Assembly (NCBI RefSeq): GCF_030704535.1
Contig: NC_081817.1
Coordinates: forward strand, 28,211,001 to 28,275,000
DNA from: Vitis vinifera
Taxonomy: Eukaryota; Streptophyta; Magnoliopsida; Vitales; Vitaceae
DNA: 64,000 nt
Reading direction: 5' to 3'
Positions 48,210 to 59,869 of this stretch are shown here, piece by piece. The notes under the pieces are model-generated. The model was given only the letters and a program-made list of their open reading frames with translations, did no database searches and was not told the origin of the DNA. Position numbers and translations under genes: made by a program. Numbering within the stretch: position 1 is the stretch's first letter; every line of letters starts with the position of its first letter.

Positions 48210-50654
48210 CACTACAAGAAAATTGACTTTCAGCGATAAAATATTTGTCACTGAAAGTCTAAATTTCATCTACAAAAACATTCCCCAAAGAAAATTCTTT
48301 TGTGCCTTGTTTGTCGCCCTAGACCCATCGTTAAAAGTTTCGTGACAAAAATATTATTTCGTCGCCCAAAGTTTTCCTTGATGAAATAAAATTTTGTCCC
48401 TGAAGGTGTTTTCCAACGAAATATTTCATCGACAAAAGTAAGAATTTTTGTCACGAAAAAAATAAAATTTGTCCCAAAAGTCGTCAATATTTAATGCCGA
48501 CAAATTATTTGGTAACAATTAATTTCGTCGATGATAGTATACCGTCTCTATTAGTTGACTTGGCCACGCCCTGGGCCTTCGCCATTCACCCATAGTGCTA
48601 GCTCACCCATCAAACATGTGACCAGACTTTGATACCACTTGTTAATCGAGGTGCTCTGTACTTCCTAGTGGCTCATCCATCCTAAGATTTTCTGAAAATC
48701 AATTGGTGATCAGAACAGGGACCTTATATTATTTAAGTTCACTCTCCATAGTCCATTAGGGTGGTTGTTGGCCCCCCCCCATAAGGCCAACACTATTATT
48801 TATTAAATAAGGTATGCAAGTCGACATGAATTTGACTTGAACTCAATTATACTCAACCCAAAATCATGAAAGAGTGTTAGATTCAAGTCATATCAAATTT
48901 TGTCACCTCTAAATAAACCTAATGTTGAATGAGAACAAATTAGCGAACTATAGTTTATTAATAGCTAGAATAAATTTGAAATATAAAATAAAGGTACAAT
49001 TGAAAGGCAATGTTAGGAGAATGTCAAAGTGTAATACTCATATTGACATTAATAAAATAATGATCAAAATGAAATTAGGATTCTACATCATTTTTTTTTC
49101 TTTCTCTTTCTCATCTATTCCAAACAAAAATATCAAACATAATGAAACACTATAAATATAAATCATATAATAATTTATGCTATATTTCAATTATTTTTAT
49201 AACTACATTTGTTTTAAATATTTGATTAAAAATGCATACAAATATAAAAACTCATTTACAAGTTAGTAGTCATAGAAGTTACTATTTTGCGGTATAATTT
49301 AAGATTTAGTTCTTAATAACTAATCAATTTTGATAAATTAGTAATTAATAATTAAAAATATTAAATATATAATTGATCAATAAAAAATAAAATAACCAAT
49401 TATTAATAAAGATGTGGTTGAAAACTTTTAAAACAACTTTATATTTATATAGAATTTCACATGTGCTATATATATTAGACATTTTTTATTTTGTAAATAT
49501 GAATATAGAGCTAGGCATATAGTACTGGCAATATATTATATCATATAATATTTAACTTATACTTATTTATTTATTAATAATATATGATATCTTCGTACAC
49601 ATAAATAATATTTGGAATTTTATGTAGATAGAATGCTTTTATAGACACTAGACAATTTATTTGAGAAATTTAATTCTGACCAATTATTTAAAAACCAAGT
49701 AATAATTAAAAAAATCTATTAATTTAAACTAGGTAACTAAATGTTAGTATAAATTTACTTCTTGAGTGGATAAGGTATGATTTTGAATGAGAACAAATTA
49801 AAGGACTATAACTTATTTATAGCTAACATAAATTTAATACTACATTGGACTTGTATGGATAACTTTTACCCAATATAATAAAAATCATTTAGTAGTATTT
49901 ATGTATGTGTAGCACCATATAATAATATTGAAATTTAAATAAATTTATATCATAGGATGTAATCTTACATATCTTAGATTATCTATTGTTATTATTTATA
50001 TATATAAAAATATAAATAACATATTACACTATAAATATTAATTGCTTAAATAATTTACATTTTTTTTTATTTCATGACAATACTATTATTACATAATAGA
50101 ACATTTAAATTTAAATAAACCTACATTCTAGTATTTAATTTTATGGATCCTTAATTTTTATTATTATTTATATAAATAAAATATTATAGTATAAATATTA
50201 AGTGTCAACAAATATATATTATATTATTTTATAGTATAAATCATCTACTTATTTATTAATATTCTTTATTAATATCACAATTTAATAACATTATTCGGTG
50301 ACAAAATTACTCAATTTGTCAGAAAATAATATAATTACCGACAAAACTATTTTGAAAGCAAAAATAGATAAAAAGTTGTAACTTTTAGTGAGGAAATTAT
50401 TTTCATCACCAAAAATTATAATTAGTGATAAATATTTTCGTAGGGAAATAGTTTATTTTCGTCACAAAAGTGTTTGCGCCAAATTTTCTTACCACATCTT
50501 TCAACGACAAAAATTTCAAATTCGTTAGGAAAAGTTTGTAGAAAATTGGCATTATTGACAACATCTAAAATTTCATCCGTAAAACTTACTTTTAACAACA
50601 AAAGTAGAATTTGCCCCTAAATTTTTGTCACGAAAAGTACATTGTCTTGTAGTG
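48210..50654. mobile_element. Non-autonomous CACTA element (2445 bp)
   Basis: Left end CACTACAAGAAAATTGACTT and inverted right end CACTACAAGACAATGTACTT match the CACTA superfamily terminus. Both sides carry subterminal repeats of the type TTTGTCACGAAA or TTCGTCACAAAAG. The flanking triplets are AAT (left) and GAT (right), so a 3-bp target duplication is only partly preserved. No transposase was found; the interior is very AT-rich. Confidence 0.85.
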
Positions 50655-51415
50655 GATGAAAATATCGATATACCAAGGACTCGATTTTATGAATATATTG
50701 GGATATATCATAAAATATCAGTGAATATTTTGACATAAAATATCAATGGAAAAAAATTGATCAAAACTTTTAATAATATTGAAAAAACTCTAAAACATGA
50801 TTAAAAAAAAGTAATATTATACGTGTTAAAGTCATTTTCATGGCAAAACTTAAAAACACAAAAATATGGAGAAATATCAACATAAATTTTGAGAAAAAAA
50901 TATCGCAATTAATCAAAAGTCATAAAATGATAGTAAATATAGATATAAAAGAAGCAATAATACATACAATAAAATTATTTTATTTATGAAATTCGATAAT
51001 AATGTGCATAATTTAAGAATTCAAAACATATTTAATATTAAGATTAAGATCCATTTAATATTCAAAATATAAAAGAAATTATTATATATATTAAAAAAAA
51101 CTATTATAAAATTAAAAAAATTATTATGATGATTTTTATAATTTGAATAATTTTAAAATGGAATATGAAAATAAAATAATTAAAAGTAATTTACTTTTAT
51201 TTAGTGTTTTTATAAGTCTAGGAGTATAAATGTATTTTATTTATATGTTTTGGCATATTTATCAAAAAGTAAAATAGCCATATTAGTTAGTTCTCCTCCT
51301 TGCACAAACGAGGCCCACATCATTAAAGATTGCTTAATATATCATCAAAGAACTTCATTTAAAATTACATTATTTTCTTTATTTTTTGTTTGTTCTACTG
51401 AAACCTTAACATCCC
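50655..51415. other. AT-rich intergenic DNA
   Basis: No gene seen between the CACTA element and the tRNA. Confidence 0.5.
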
Positions 51416-51497
51416 GTCGCTTTGGCCGAGTGGTTAAGGCGTGTGCCTGCTAAGTACATGGGGTTTCCCCGCGAGAGTTCGAATCTCTCAGGCGACG
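51416..51497 (+). tRNA. tRNA-Ser (anticodon GCU)
   Basis: 82 bases fold as a class II tRNA. GTCGCTT pairs with AGGCGAC in the acceptor stem (one G-U), followed by discriminator G. The D-arm/A box is TGGCCGAGTGG, and the anticodon loop CTGCTAA carries GCT for serine AGC/AGU codons. A variable arm built on GGGGTTTCCCC is present, and the T-arm/B box is GTTCGAATC. There is no intron and no encoded CCA, as in nuclear genes. A T-run a few bases downstream (near 51503-51507) can end Pol III transcription. Confidence 0.96.
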
Positions 51498-51921
51498 AAT
51501 TTGTCTTTTAATTTTTTGGGTCTTGTTGAAATTTTACAAAAATGATAACAAACACTTGAAATTTTGCTTAGAAAGAGAGAGTTTCCACTTCTTATTGATG
51601 AGTAATACAACCTACTTGTTCCCTCTTTGTACATAAAAAGAACCTTCAATTCTCACCAACTACTCTTCATTATTCTTCTTCTTTCTTCTTCTTCTTCTTC
51701 TTCCTCTTCTCCAACTCAAGTCTCCATTATTTCTATTCACAATTCCCTCAAAAACAATCATTATTATTTCCTTTGTTTTTTCACCCAATAATTCTCCCCC
51801 CAAACTCACCTTCAATCTTATTCAACACCCCTCAAAAAAATAAACAACCCAAAACTTTTAAGGGTTGTTTAGTTTTTCTTTTCTTTTCCTCCAAAATTGC
51901 CTAGGAGACGAGAGGAGAGTT
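51498..51921. other. Spacer with (TTC)n, downstream of the MYB gene
   Basis: A TTC/CTT repeat runs from about 51670 to 51712. The rest probably includes the 3' untranslated region of the MYB gene on the minus strand. Confidence 0.5.
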
Positions 51922-53570
51922 TTATTGAAGTTGGAAATCAAGGAAAGGGAAGGAGGAAGCATTTTCCAGCAAACCCTCCAAATCCCACTCTCCAATTCCC
52001 ATGTTCTCACCTTGCCAATGATTTCCCACTCCAAAAATGTTGTCACTCTCCTCTACTTTGCTATTATTGTTTTTCATGTCAATGGTGTAGTACTCATTCT
52101 GAGTTGCACCATTGTTCTCCTCAGTGGTGCTATTACTCTGTGATCCCGGTATGGAAATCTCCCTCTCTACCCCCATATTCCCACCTCCCGTCACCCCATA
52201 TCGTCCGTCGAACTCATCGGTCATTTCGGGTTTTGCCATGCAGTTTGGCAGGCTGAATACCATTTGGTCATGCCGGTTGTCCAGGAGAGGGAAAGGGTTG
52301 TCTAAGTGGTTGCTTGTTAGCATGGTGTTCATGGAGGAAAATGAGGAGGAAGATGAGTCCATGTACATGTTCATCATTTCATGTTCATGCATGGACAACA
52401 GCATTCCTGATGATCCTCCAACGCCCATGCCCATGGCATTGATGTTATCTACTACAACTCTAGGCTCCAAAGACGAATCATGGCAGTCGTTGGGCGAGTG
52501 CGTCTGCAAGCTGTTTTTCAGCCTTTTCTTGATGGTAGAGTTCCAGAAGTTCTTTATTTCATTGTCGGTCCTCCCTGGTAGGCGCGCCGCGATCTGAGAC
52601 CACCTGAACCATTTGAAACAAATGGAAAATGAGAAGTGTAATCAACCAAATAAATCTGCATTTTTTTTTTCATTTTTCACATTAATTATGCTTAAGACCT
52701 ACTCAAAGGCTAAATCTAACATATGTAATTCACACAAAAACCCTAGAAAAGTTCTGGCCATTTTTGTACTATATGAAGAGAATTTGCTTAGAAAATAATT
52801 CTGAGAAGAAATTATTGAAACCCCATAAACCCCTAGACCATATAATATTTCAATTGTCCATATGAAGAGAATTGCTTAGAATTTAAATTTGATAAGAAAT
52901 TATGGAAACCCCATAAACCCTAGACCATATAACATTACAATTGTCCAAATTTGATTGAGAAAATAGAGCCTGCATTTTCAAAATCTGGCCAAAAAAATAG
53001 CCAGATTATTGTTGGGTATATAATATCATTGACCAGCTTAGGATTCTCCCTTCATTCTTAGATCTTCACGAAATAATAATCTACATTATTCAATTATCAT
53101 TACCTAGAGCTCTCTACAAATCAAAAACATTCCTTATATTAAGTTTGATACATGGGATATATAGATATATAGATACATAGATATAGATAATGCAATGTGT
53201 GTGCAATGTTATTATATAGCTTTATGAAAGCAAGAAAAAGATGGATATAAGACCTGTTGCCAAGGATGGAATGCAAGTGGATGATGAGCTCTTCTTCTTG
53301 GGGTGAGAATGCGCCGCGCTTGAGGTCGGGTCTCAAGTAGTTAATCCAACGAAGGCGGCAGCTTTTGCCACACCTCTGCAGGCCGGCATTCCTAGCGATA
53401 TCGCTCCAGCACCCTTGTCCATTTCTCAGCATGTAGCTCATGAGCTTCTCATCTTCTTCAGGCGACCACAAGCCCTTCCTAAGCTTATTGTTGTTGTTCT
53501 TGTTGTTATTGTTAGCAATGTTGTTATTGATTAGTACTCGATCTTTTCCCATGAGATCCGGTTTTCTCAT
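51922..53570 (-). CDS. R2R3-MYB transcription factor, MYB46/MYB83-like
   Basis: Two exons on the minus strand, 53570-53254 and 52603-51922, give 332 residues. The start is the only ATG fitting the family N-terminus (MRKPD); the frame upstream has no ATG. R2 (about 31-81) carries the tryptophans W35, W55 and W75, with [21 protein letters not shown]3 (about 84-134) has F88, W107 and W126, with [20 protein letters not shown]. The only intron lies within codon 106, just before the second R3 helix; the R2 intron usual in many R2R3-MYBs is absent. The tail ([20 protein letters not shown]) resembles the C-terminus of Arabidopsis MYB83. These factors switch on secondary-wall genes for cellulose, xylan and lignin in xylem vessels and fibres, in the nucleus. 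The assignment rests on remembered family sequences. Confidence 0.9.
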
Positions 53571-53615
53571 ATGGATCGAGCTACGAATGTGGGATCCAAG
53601 CAAGTGGTTTGAAAT

Positions 53616-53657
53616 TGATAAGGGAGAGATATATAGAGAGAGGGAGGGAGAGAGAGG

Positions 53658-53696
<39 letters not shown>

Positions 53697-53775
53697 AGGC
53701 TTGATGAGATGGTAATGGTGGTATGATGATGGAGATGGGATTGTGGGGATTGCTTAGGATATGAATATAGAAGGG
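53616..53775 (-). promoter_or_regulatory. Leader/promoter of the MYB gene with (CT)n tract
   Basis: On the minus strand a CT/CCCT repeat (53634-53692) lies 65-120 bases before the start codon. TATA-like sequences occur at about 53762-53770 (CTATATTCA) and 53627-53633 (TATATA). The first, upstream of the CT tract, is the more plausible TATA box, which would place the tract in the 5' untranslated region. The transcription start is not known. Confidence 0.4.
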
Positions 53776-53982
53776 GGGGTGTAATATATGTTGGTTGATA
53801 GGTAGAGTGGAAAACGGATTGGAGGGGGACCTCCATGAGAAGGATGGTTGGTCTTCTTGTCTTTGACTCTATCTTGTCTTTTTCGAAGCATTTTTCTTCA
53901 CTCACAAGGTAATCATCATGCCTGTATGAGACATTAACATTTTTTGCTTCCACTTCACATAATTCTCCCTCTCTCTCTCTCC

Positions 53983-54022
<40 letters not shown>
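53983..54022. repeat. 40-base poly-C tract upstream of the MYB gene
   Basis: Forty consecutive C on the plus strand (G on the MYB coding strand), bordered by CT repeats, 413-452 bases before the MYB start codon. Confidence 0.95.
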
Positions 54023-54024
<2 letters not shown>

Positions 54025-55794
54025 TCTCTATCTTCATGTTTCTATACTTCAAGTACAAGAGAGATATCAGAGAGAGAGAGAGAGAGGAGAGAGTACAGAA
54101 GTACTTGAGGTACTCTTCACCTGGGCAGGCTGTTAAACATATCTTTCCCGTAAGTGATTGTCCCTTTAGCTATTGGACAAATAAGGAGGGAAGACAACTA
54201 CTTTTTTGCTTGTCTCTTGTTTGAGCTAACAAACTTCTAAAGCAACCAAGTTTGATTAATTAAATTTCCTCCCAAATTCTTTCATTAATGATTAGTTATA
54301 ATTCCCATCAAGAACAACACAATAATGTCAAAAATAAAAACCACTGAAAATGCTTTCTGTTAACTCTCAAAGTACTAGAAGTGCTTAATGGCCATTGATT
54401 CACATGAAGTTTACAGATAATTTGTGTTTTATATAATCAAGTTAATTAACTTTCATGGATATCGATAGATCGGATCGACGGAATCATGGGATTCATTTAG
54501 AGTACCTAACCCTAGACAGCTTGATTAAAGGCAGTTCAGTTGCATTGATGGATGATTGTATTCGACTCTTTCGGATAAAAATTATACGCCCATTCCAGAA
54601 AAAGAAAAAAGAAAAATTTGCAGCCAAGAAGTGTGCAACATACCCCACAAAAAAAAAACCTTTCTTCTTCATATGATCATCATCCCAATCTTGAATCATT
54701 GATATCTTTTTCATCAGTCATTTCCTTTTCATTACCTACTCTTCCGTAAATGCCAGGTGTTTGGATGAAATCGCCTAGTACATTATATATATATATATAC
54801 ATGTATATTATATTATCATGGGAAGGAGATGAAAATCAATATTTGAAACAAGAAAGGAGTAAAGGGGAATTCATGAGTATTTCAAAGATTTGATCATCCA
54901 GACTGTTGATGGGGACTTGTAGCTATGCGCTGGAGAAAAAGTGAGGAAAACTGTCAAGCTACTCAAAATGTTCCAATCTCCCTCTCCCTCTCGCTCCCTC
55001 CCTCCCTCCCTCTCTCTCTCTCTCTCTCTCTCAGAGGTTCCACAGCTGTCCCAAAAATGTTAACGATATGGTATGGATGATCCTGTGCCAAGCAACATCC
55101 TACTTGGTAAATAAGACAAGAAATGCCATGTAGCACACCTGTCCTCAAGAATGAGTAGTACGTATTCCAGCCCTTCTTTTGAGTTTTAATCTGAAGGGTT
55201 TAAAATTTCTTGAATTTACAGAAAAATTAAAATATTATATAAAAATTCTTGAAAAAAAAAATCTATAGGACGATCAAAATATAACAATTTTGCATGAAAC
55301 TTTGATAAATAATAAAAGATTGATTCGATCTATAAATAGTGAAAGATCGATTTTATATATACAAGTTTATGTAATCATACATAATTATTTTGATTTTATC
55401 GGTACCTCTAAATCATGAAAATATCAGACAAAAATGTATGTACAATCAAAAAATAATTGTTTATCGAACAATGGATGAAAATTAAATTAAGTTCACGATA
55501 AAGATGAGATTAATTCACTTCTATTTTCCTTTCCCATTTATGTGATTACGTCTTTAAGATAATCGGGTTTGCTTCGTTATCAAACATGCTTAACTTTGCA
55601 AAGTTGTTGGGATTTGGCATTTTGAAGTACTCCTAATTAAATCTTAATTTGATTGTACAAAATGTACATTCTAACTAACCATCTTGAATGCAGACAATTA
55701 TACAATTTACAGTCTTCTTCATTTTTCTCCTCTCTCATTGCAGCTAGTCATTAGCTGAAAATGACTTTGGCTATAGGCCATTTAACTAAATATA
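54023..55794. other. Upstream of the MYB gene, no further gene
   Basis: Contains GA repeats just beyond the poly-C tract and a CT/CCCT microsatellite at 54977-55032. Open frames of up to 73 codons are not credible. No RNA gene seen. Confidence 0.5.
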
Positions 55795-57216
55795 TATGCT
55801 AGTCTTAAAGGTCTAAAAATCAAGGCTTACTTAGATTGAACTAAGTTTTTGGTGATTCATATATGTGGTTACCTAATACCCAATAAATCTAATATTCACT
55901 AATCAAATTTCAAAAAACCATCTTCAAAATTGATTAGGAATGATGCGATTAATTATCACCCTATTTATTGATAATGTGTCTGTTACCATTTTTTGGTTCG
56001 CCCGATGGAAGGAAAATGATAAATACTTTGAAGCAAGCAAGAGCCAAATTAATTGGTAAAAGACAAGAGATTTGTGAAATCATTAAGAAGAATTTAGCCT
56101 TACATTGGATTAAGCAACACCAAATCATATAGAGAAAACCACCTTTTCTCATAGTAGATTAGTAAAAGAAGTCAATATATATATATAAAGAGAGAGAGAG
56201 AGAGATAATGCTACTATTCCATAGATTTATTAGTTATTTGTTTAATATTTCATTTTTTATGTCATTTTTGTGATATATGACAGTACAGAAACTTTTAAAG
56301 CAGTTCTTATCCCATATTTTATATTTTCTCTTTAGATGCCTTTGATACTTGAGAGTATAAATAAAATATGATAAGAATAAAAATGAATCACAATATCATA
56401 TTAAAAATAAGAAATTAAAACTCCAATAAGAATGGAATTGATGGTCTCAATAATAATTAATTTTTCATTGTTCTTCTTATCATAAAAAATAATTCAAACC
56501 CACGTTAATTAATGGATGAAAATAGAACTAATTTTCTATTTCACATTCTCTATTCTGACCGTGTTTTGGAACCTATGATGTAGTAAGACATATGGCCTCT
56601 TAGAGGGAATAAAATAGAAGAAAATTGTTCATGTCCTAAACCTAAGTTTAAGGTTAGGATGATCATTTGACATTGATTTTATTTGTGTATCGTGAGCACC
56701 TTTTTTCTTCATTCACACTTCCCTAATTCTTATTTTGTGTTTAAAAAAAAAAAAAGACAAATATTACTATTATGCTCTTTTTTATTCCATATGGCATTAT
56801 TATGGCAAATTTTTCCCATCCAACTTTTTTTTCCCCTTCTTTTTTAGATGGAAGTGAAGAAGAAGTTGAAATTAATTTTTAAAAAAAGGTGGGGGGGGAA
56901 AAGTGGGGGAGAAAAAGGGTTGGGTGAGTGAAGGAAAAGACCTATACATGAAGTCACCAACTAGCAGAGGATTGGCCTTTATATATAATATGAAGTATTC
57001 AAGCTTGTTGTATCTTGTGTGACACTTATTTGACTGACATAACCCTAGCTTTAAGTTAAGAAAGTGACACTGGTAATCATGATTATTCCCAACTAGAATT
57101 TCAATTTTCAAAGATGTGTCACTTCTCTTTTTTAGGGCATGTGGGGTGAAAATTTGAGGGGAAAAAAGTGAGGAAAGGGAAATAAAAAGAAAAAAAAAAT
57201 TAAAAATAAATTTCAA
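55795..57216. repeat. Tandem segmental duplication, copy 1 (~1.4 kb)
   Basis: Begins ATGCTAGTCTTAAAGG and ends near TTAAAAATAAATTT. It is nearly identical in order and sequence to 57237-58727. It is AT-rich and apparently non-coding. A 115-codon minus-strand frame (56872-57219) is partly shared with copy 2, but the frames diverge at both ends. Confidence 0.9.
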
Positions 57217-57236
57217 CAAAGTTTATATATATATAT

Positions 57237-58727
57237 ATATGCTACTTTTAAAGGGTCTAAAAATCAAGGCTTGCTTAGATTGAACAAAGTTTTTGGTGAT
57301 TCATATATATGGTTACCTAATACCCAATAAATCTAATATTCACCTAATCAAATTTCAACAAACCATCTTCAAAATTGATTAGGAATGATGCTATTAATTA
57401 TCACCCTATTTATTGATAATGTGTTTGTTACCATTTTTTGGTTTGCTCAATGGAAAGGAAAATGATAAGTACTTTGAAGTAAGCAAGAGCCAAATTAATT
57501 AGTAAGAGATAAGAGATTTGTGAAATCATTAAGAAGAATTTAGTCTTACATTGGATTGGACAACACCAAACCATATAGAGAAAACAACCTTTTCTCATAA
57601 TAGATTAGTAAAAGAAGTCAATATATATGGAGAGAGAGGAAAAAAAAATAGATAATACTATTATTCCACATATGTATTAGTTATTTGTTTAATATTCTAT
57701 TTTTTATGTCATTTTTGTGATATATGACAAAATAGAAACTTTTGAATCGATTCTGATCCCATATTTTATATTTTCTCTTAAGATGTTTTTGATACTTGAA
57801 AGCATAAATAAAATATGATAAGGATAAAAATGAATCACAATATCATACTAAAAAGAAGAAATTAAAACTCCAATAAGAGTGGAATTGATGGTCTCAATAA
57901 TAATGAATTTTTCATTCTTGTTCTTATCATAAAAAATAATTCAAACCCATGTTAGTTAATGGATGAAAATAGAACTAATTTTCTATTTCACATTCTCTAT
58001 TCCAATGGTGTCTTGGAACCTATGATGTAGTAAGACAGGCATATGGCCTCTTAGAGGAAATACAATAGAGGAGAATTGTCGATGTCCTAAACCTAAGTTT
58101 AAGGTTAGGATGATCATTTGACATTGATTTTATTTGTGTATCATGATCATCTTTTTTCTTCGTTCAAACTTCCCCAATTCTTACTTGGTGTTTAAAAAAA
58201 TAAATAAATAAAAAGGATATAGATATTACTATTATGCTTTTTTTTATTCCATATGGCATTATTATGGCAAATTTTTCCCATCCAACTCTTTTTTTCCCCT
58301 TCTTTTTTAGATGGAAGTGAAGAAGAAGTTGAGATTAATTCAAAAAGAAAAAAAGTGGGGGAGAAAAAGGGTTGGGTGAGTGAAGGAAGGAAAAAGACGA
58401 AGTCACCAATTTTATACTTCTTTTTGGTTTGTAAGAACAAAAACGAGTAGAGGATTGGCCTTTATATTTAATATAAAGTATTCAAGCTTGTTGTATCTTG
58501 TGTGACACATATTTGACTGACATAACCCTAACTTTAAGTTAAGAAAGTGACACTGGTAATCATGATTATTCCCAACTAGAATTTCAATTTTCAAAGATGT
58601 GTCACTTCTCTTTTTTAGGGTATGTGGGGTGAAAATTTGAGTGGGGGTGTGGGGGGAAGTGAGAAAAGGAAAATAAAAATAAAAAAGAGATGGAAAGAAA
58701 ATATAAAGAAAAATTAAAAATAAATTT
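57237..58727. repeat. Tandem segmental duplication, copy 2 (~1.5 kb)
   Basis: Begins ATGCTACTTTTAAAGGG, just after an AT microsatellite at the junction (57223-57238). It differs from copy 1 by scattered substitutions and small indels, including an extra segment of about 40 bases near 58400-58445. No gene is evident. Confidence 0.9.
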
Positions 58728-59199
58728 AATAAATTAATTTTACATAATATTGCAAAGGCATTTCACTTATCTTAATTTGTTTATATAAAAATTAAATAAT
58801 TCAAAAATGTTCAAGTGTTCAATTAATTTTAATTATTTTTTTATAATAAAATCAAATATGAGATTTTTCTTTTTTTTTTTTCTCTCTTTTTTCCATGATG
58901 TCTGTCCTCCCCATGTCCCATACCTGTAAAGTTTTCTTTATAACCTAAAAGAAAAGATTTCCCCAACTTTCCATGTGGTCCTTCAAGGCTCAATCACTTT
59001 GGTTCTAGCTTTTTCAAATTGGTTAAAACTTTCAGGTTTCATGCTTCTTTACATTTACAAATAAATTTAAAATTAATAAATTATTTTTATTAACTACTTC
59101 AAAATATTTTCACTTATTAAATAATTTTAAAAGATATAAATTCCTTTCATTTTCATAATATTCTCCAAAAATCAAACATAACCTTTGATACGAGACTTC

Positions 59200-59391
59200 G
59201 ATGGTATTTATTTTTTGACTAAATAGAAAAAACCAAATATTTTGATTTAACTTTTTATATTCAACAAAAAGTACAACCAACATAATTAAACTAAACTTAT
59301 TAATAACTAATTTACTTTAATTACCTTTTAAATGAATAGAAAAAACCAAATATTTTAACTTTTTCTATTCAACCAAAAAACAAACACCACC
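59200..59391. mobile_element. Tourist-like MITE, copy 3 (decayed)
   Basis: Left end GATGGTATTTATTTTTTGAC and right end AAAAAACAAACACCACC match copies 1 and 2 with several changes at the left. Flanks are TTC and TTA, close to the TAA/TTA duplication of the family. It is shorter than the other copies (192 bp) because of internal loss. Confidence 0.78.
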
Positions 59392-59869
59392 TTACTCAAC
59401 AATTTTTTTAAAATAACTTTTCAACTTTCATTAATTTTTATTAAAAATGGCTTTTTGAAAATGTGTTCTAAAAATAGTATACTTTTTAAGAGTAAATTTA
59501 AAATGCCTTCATTTTTTAAGGGTATTCTAAAAAACAATTCAAACATGAGAAGTAGATGGAAAAGGGCCAGAAGTAAAGCAAATACGGAATCAATACTTCA
59601 ACAAATTATGACCTTGAAAGTGAAAAGTATCCACAGAAACTCGAGCAAAAATAGGAGATGTGTATCTGATCAAGGTTTGTCTGAACAATGCGAACAGAAG
59701 GTTGATTTTATTTGTGAAGAGATGAATCGCATCATCTGGGCCAACCTAAACCAAACAAGAAACATAGGAACTTGTTTTTCCTTTCTTTAAGAGTCGAGTA
59801 TCGACGGCACAAGAAAAAACCTGAAAGGAGAGGGGGGAGAGGGGACCCTTGGACGAGGCGAGACAGCTT

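Noticed and set aside
52112-52597. 161-codon plus-strand frame
   Set aside because: Antisense shadow of MYB exon 2, which has clear family homology on the other strand.
53567-54058. 163-codon minus-strand frame rich in G, S and L
   Set aside because: Translation of the poly-C and CT microsatellites upstream of the MYB gene.
59455-59790. 111-codon plus-strand frame
   Set aside because: Low-complexity start, no domain, lies immediately downstream of OSCP where its 3' untranslated region is expected.
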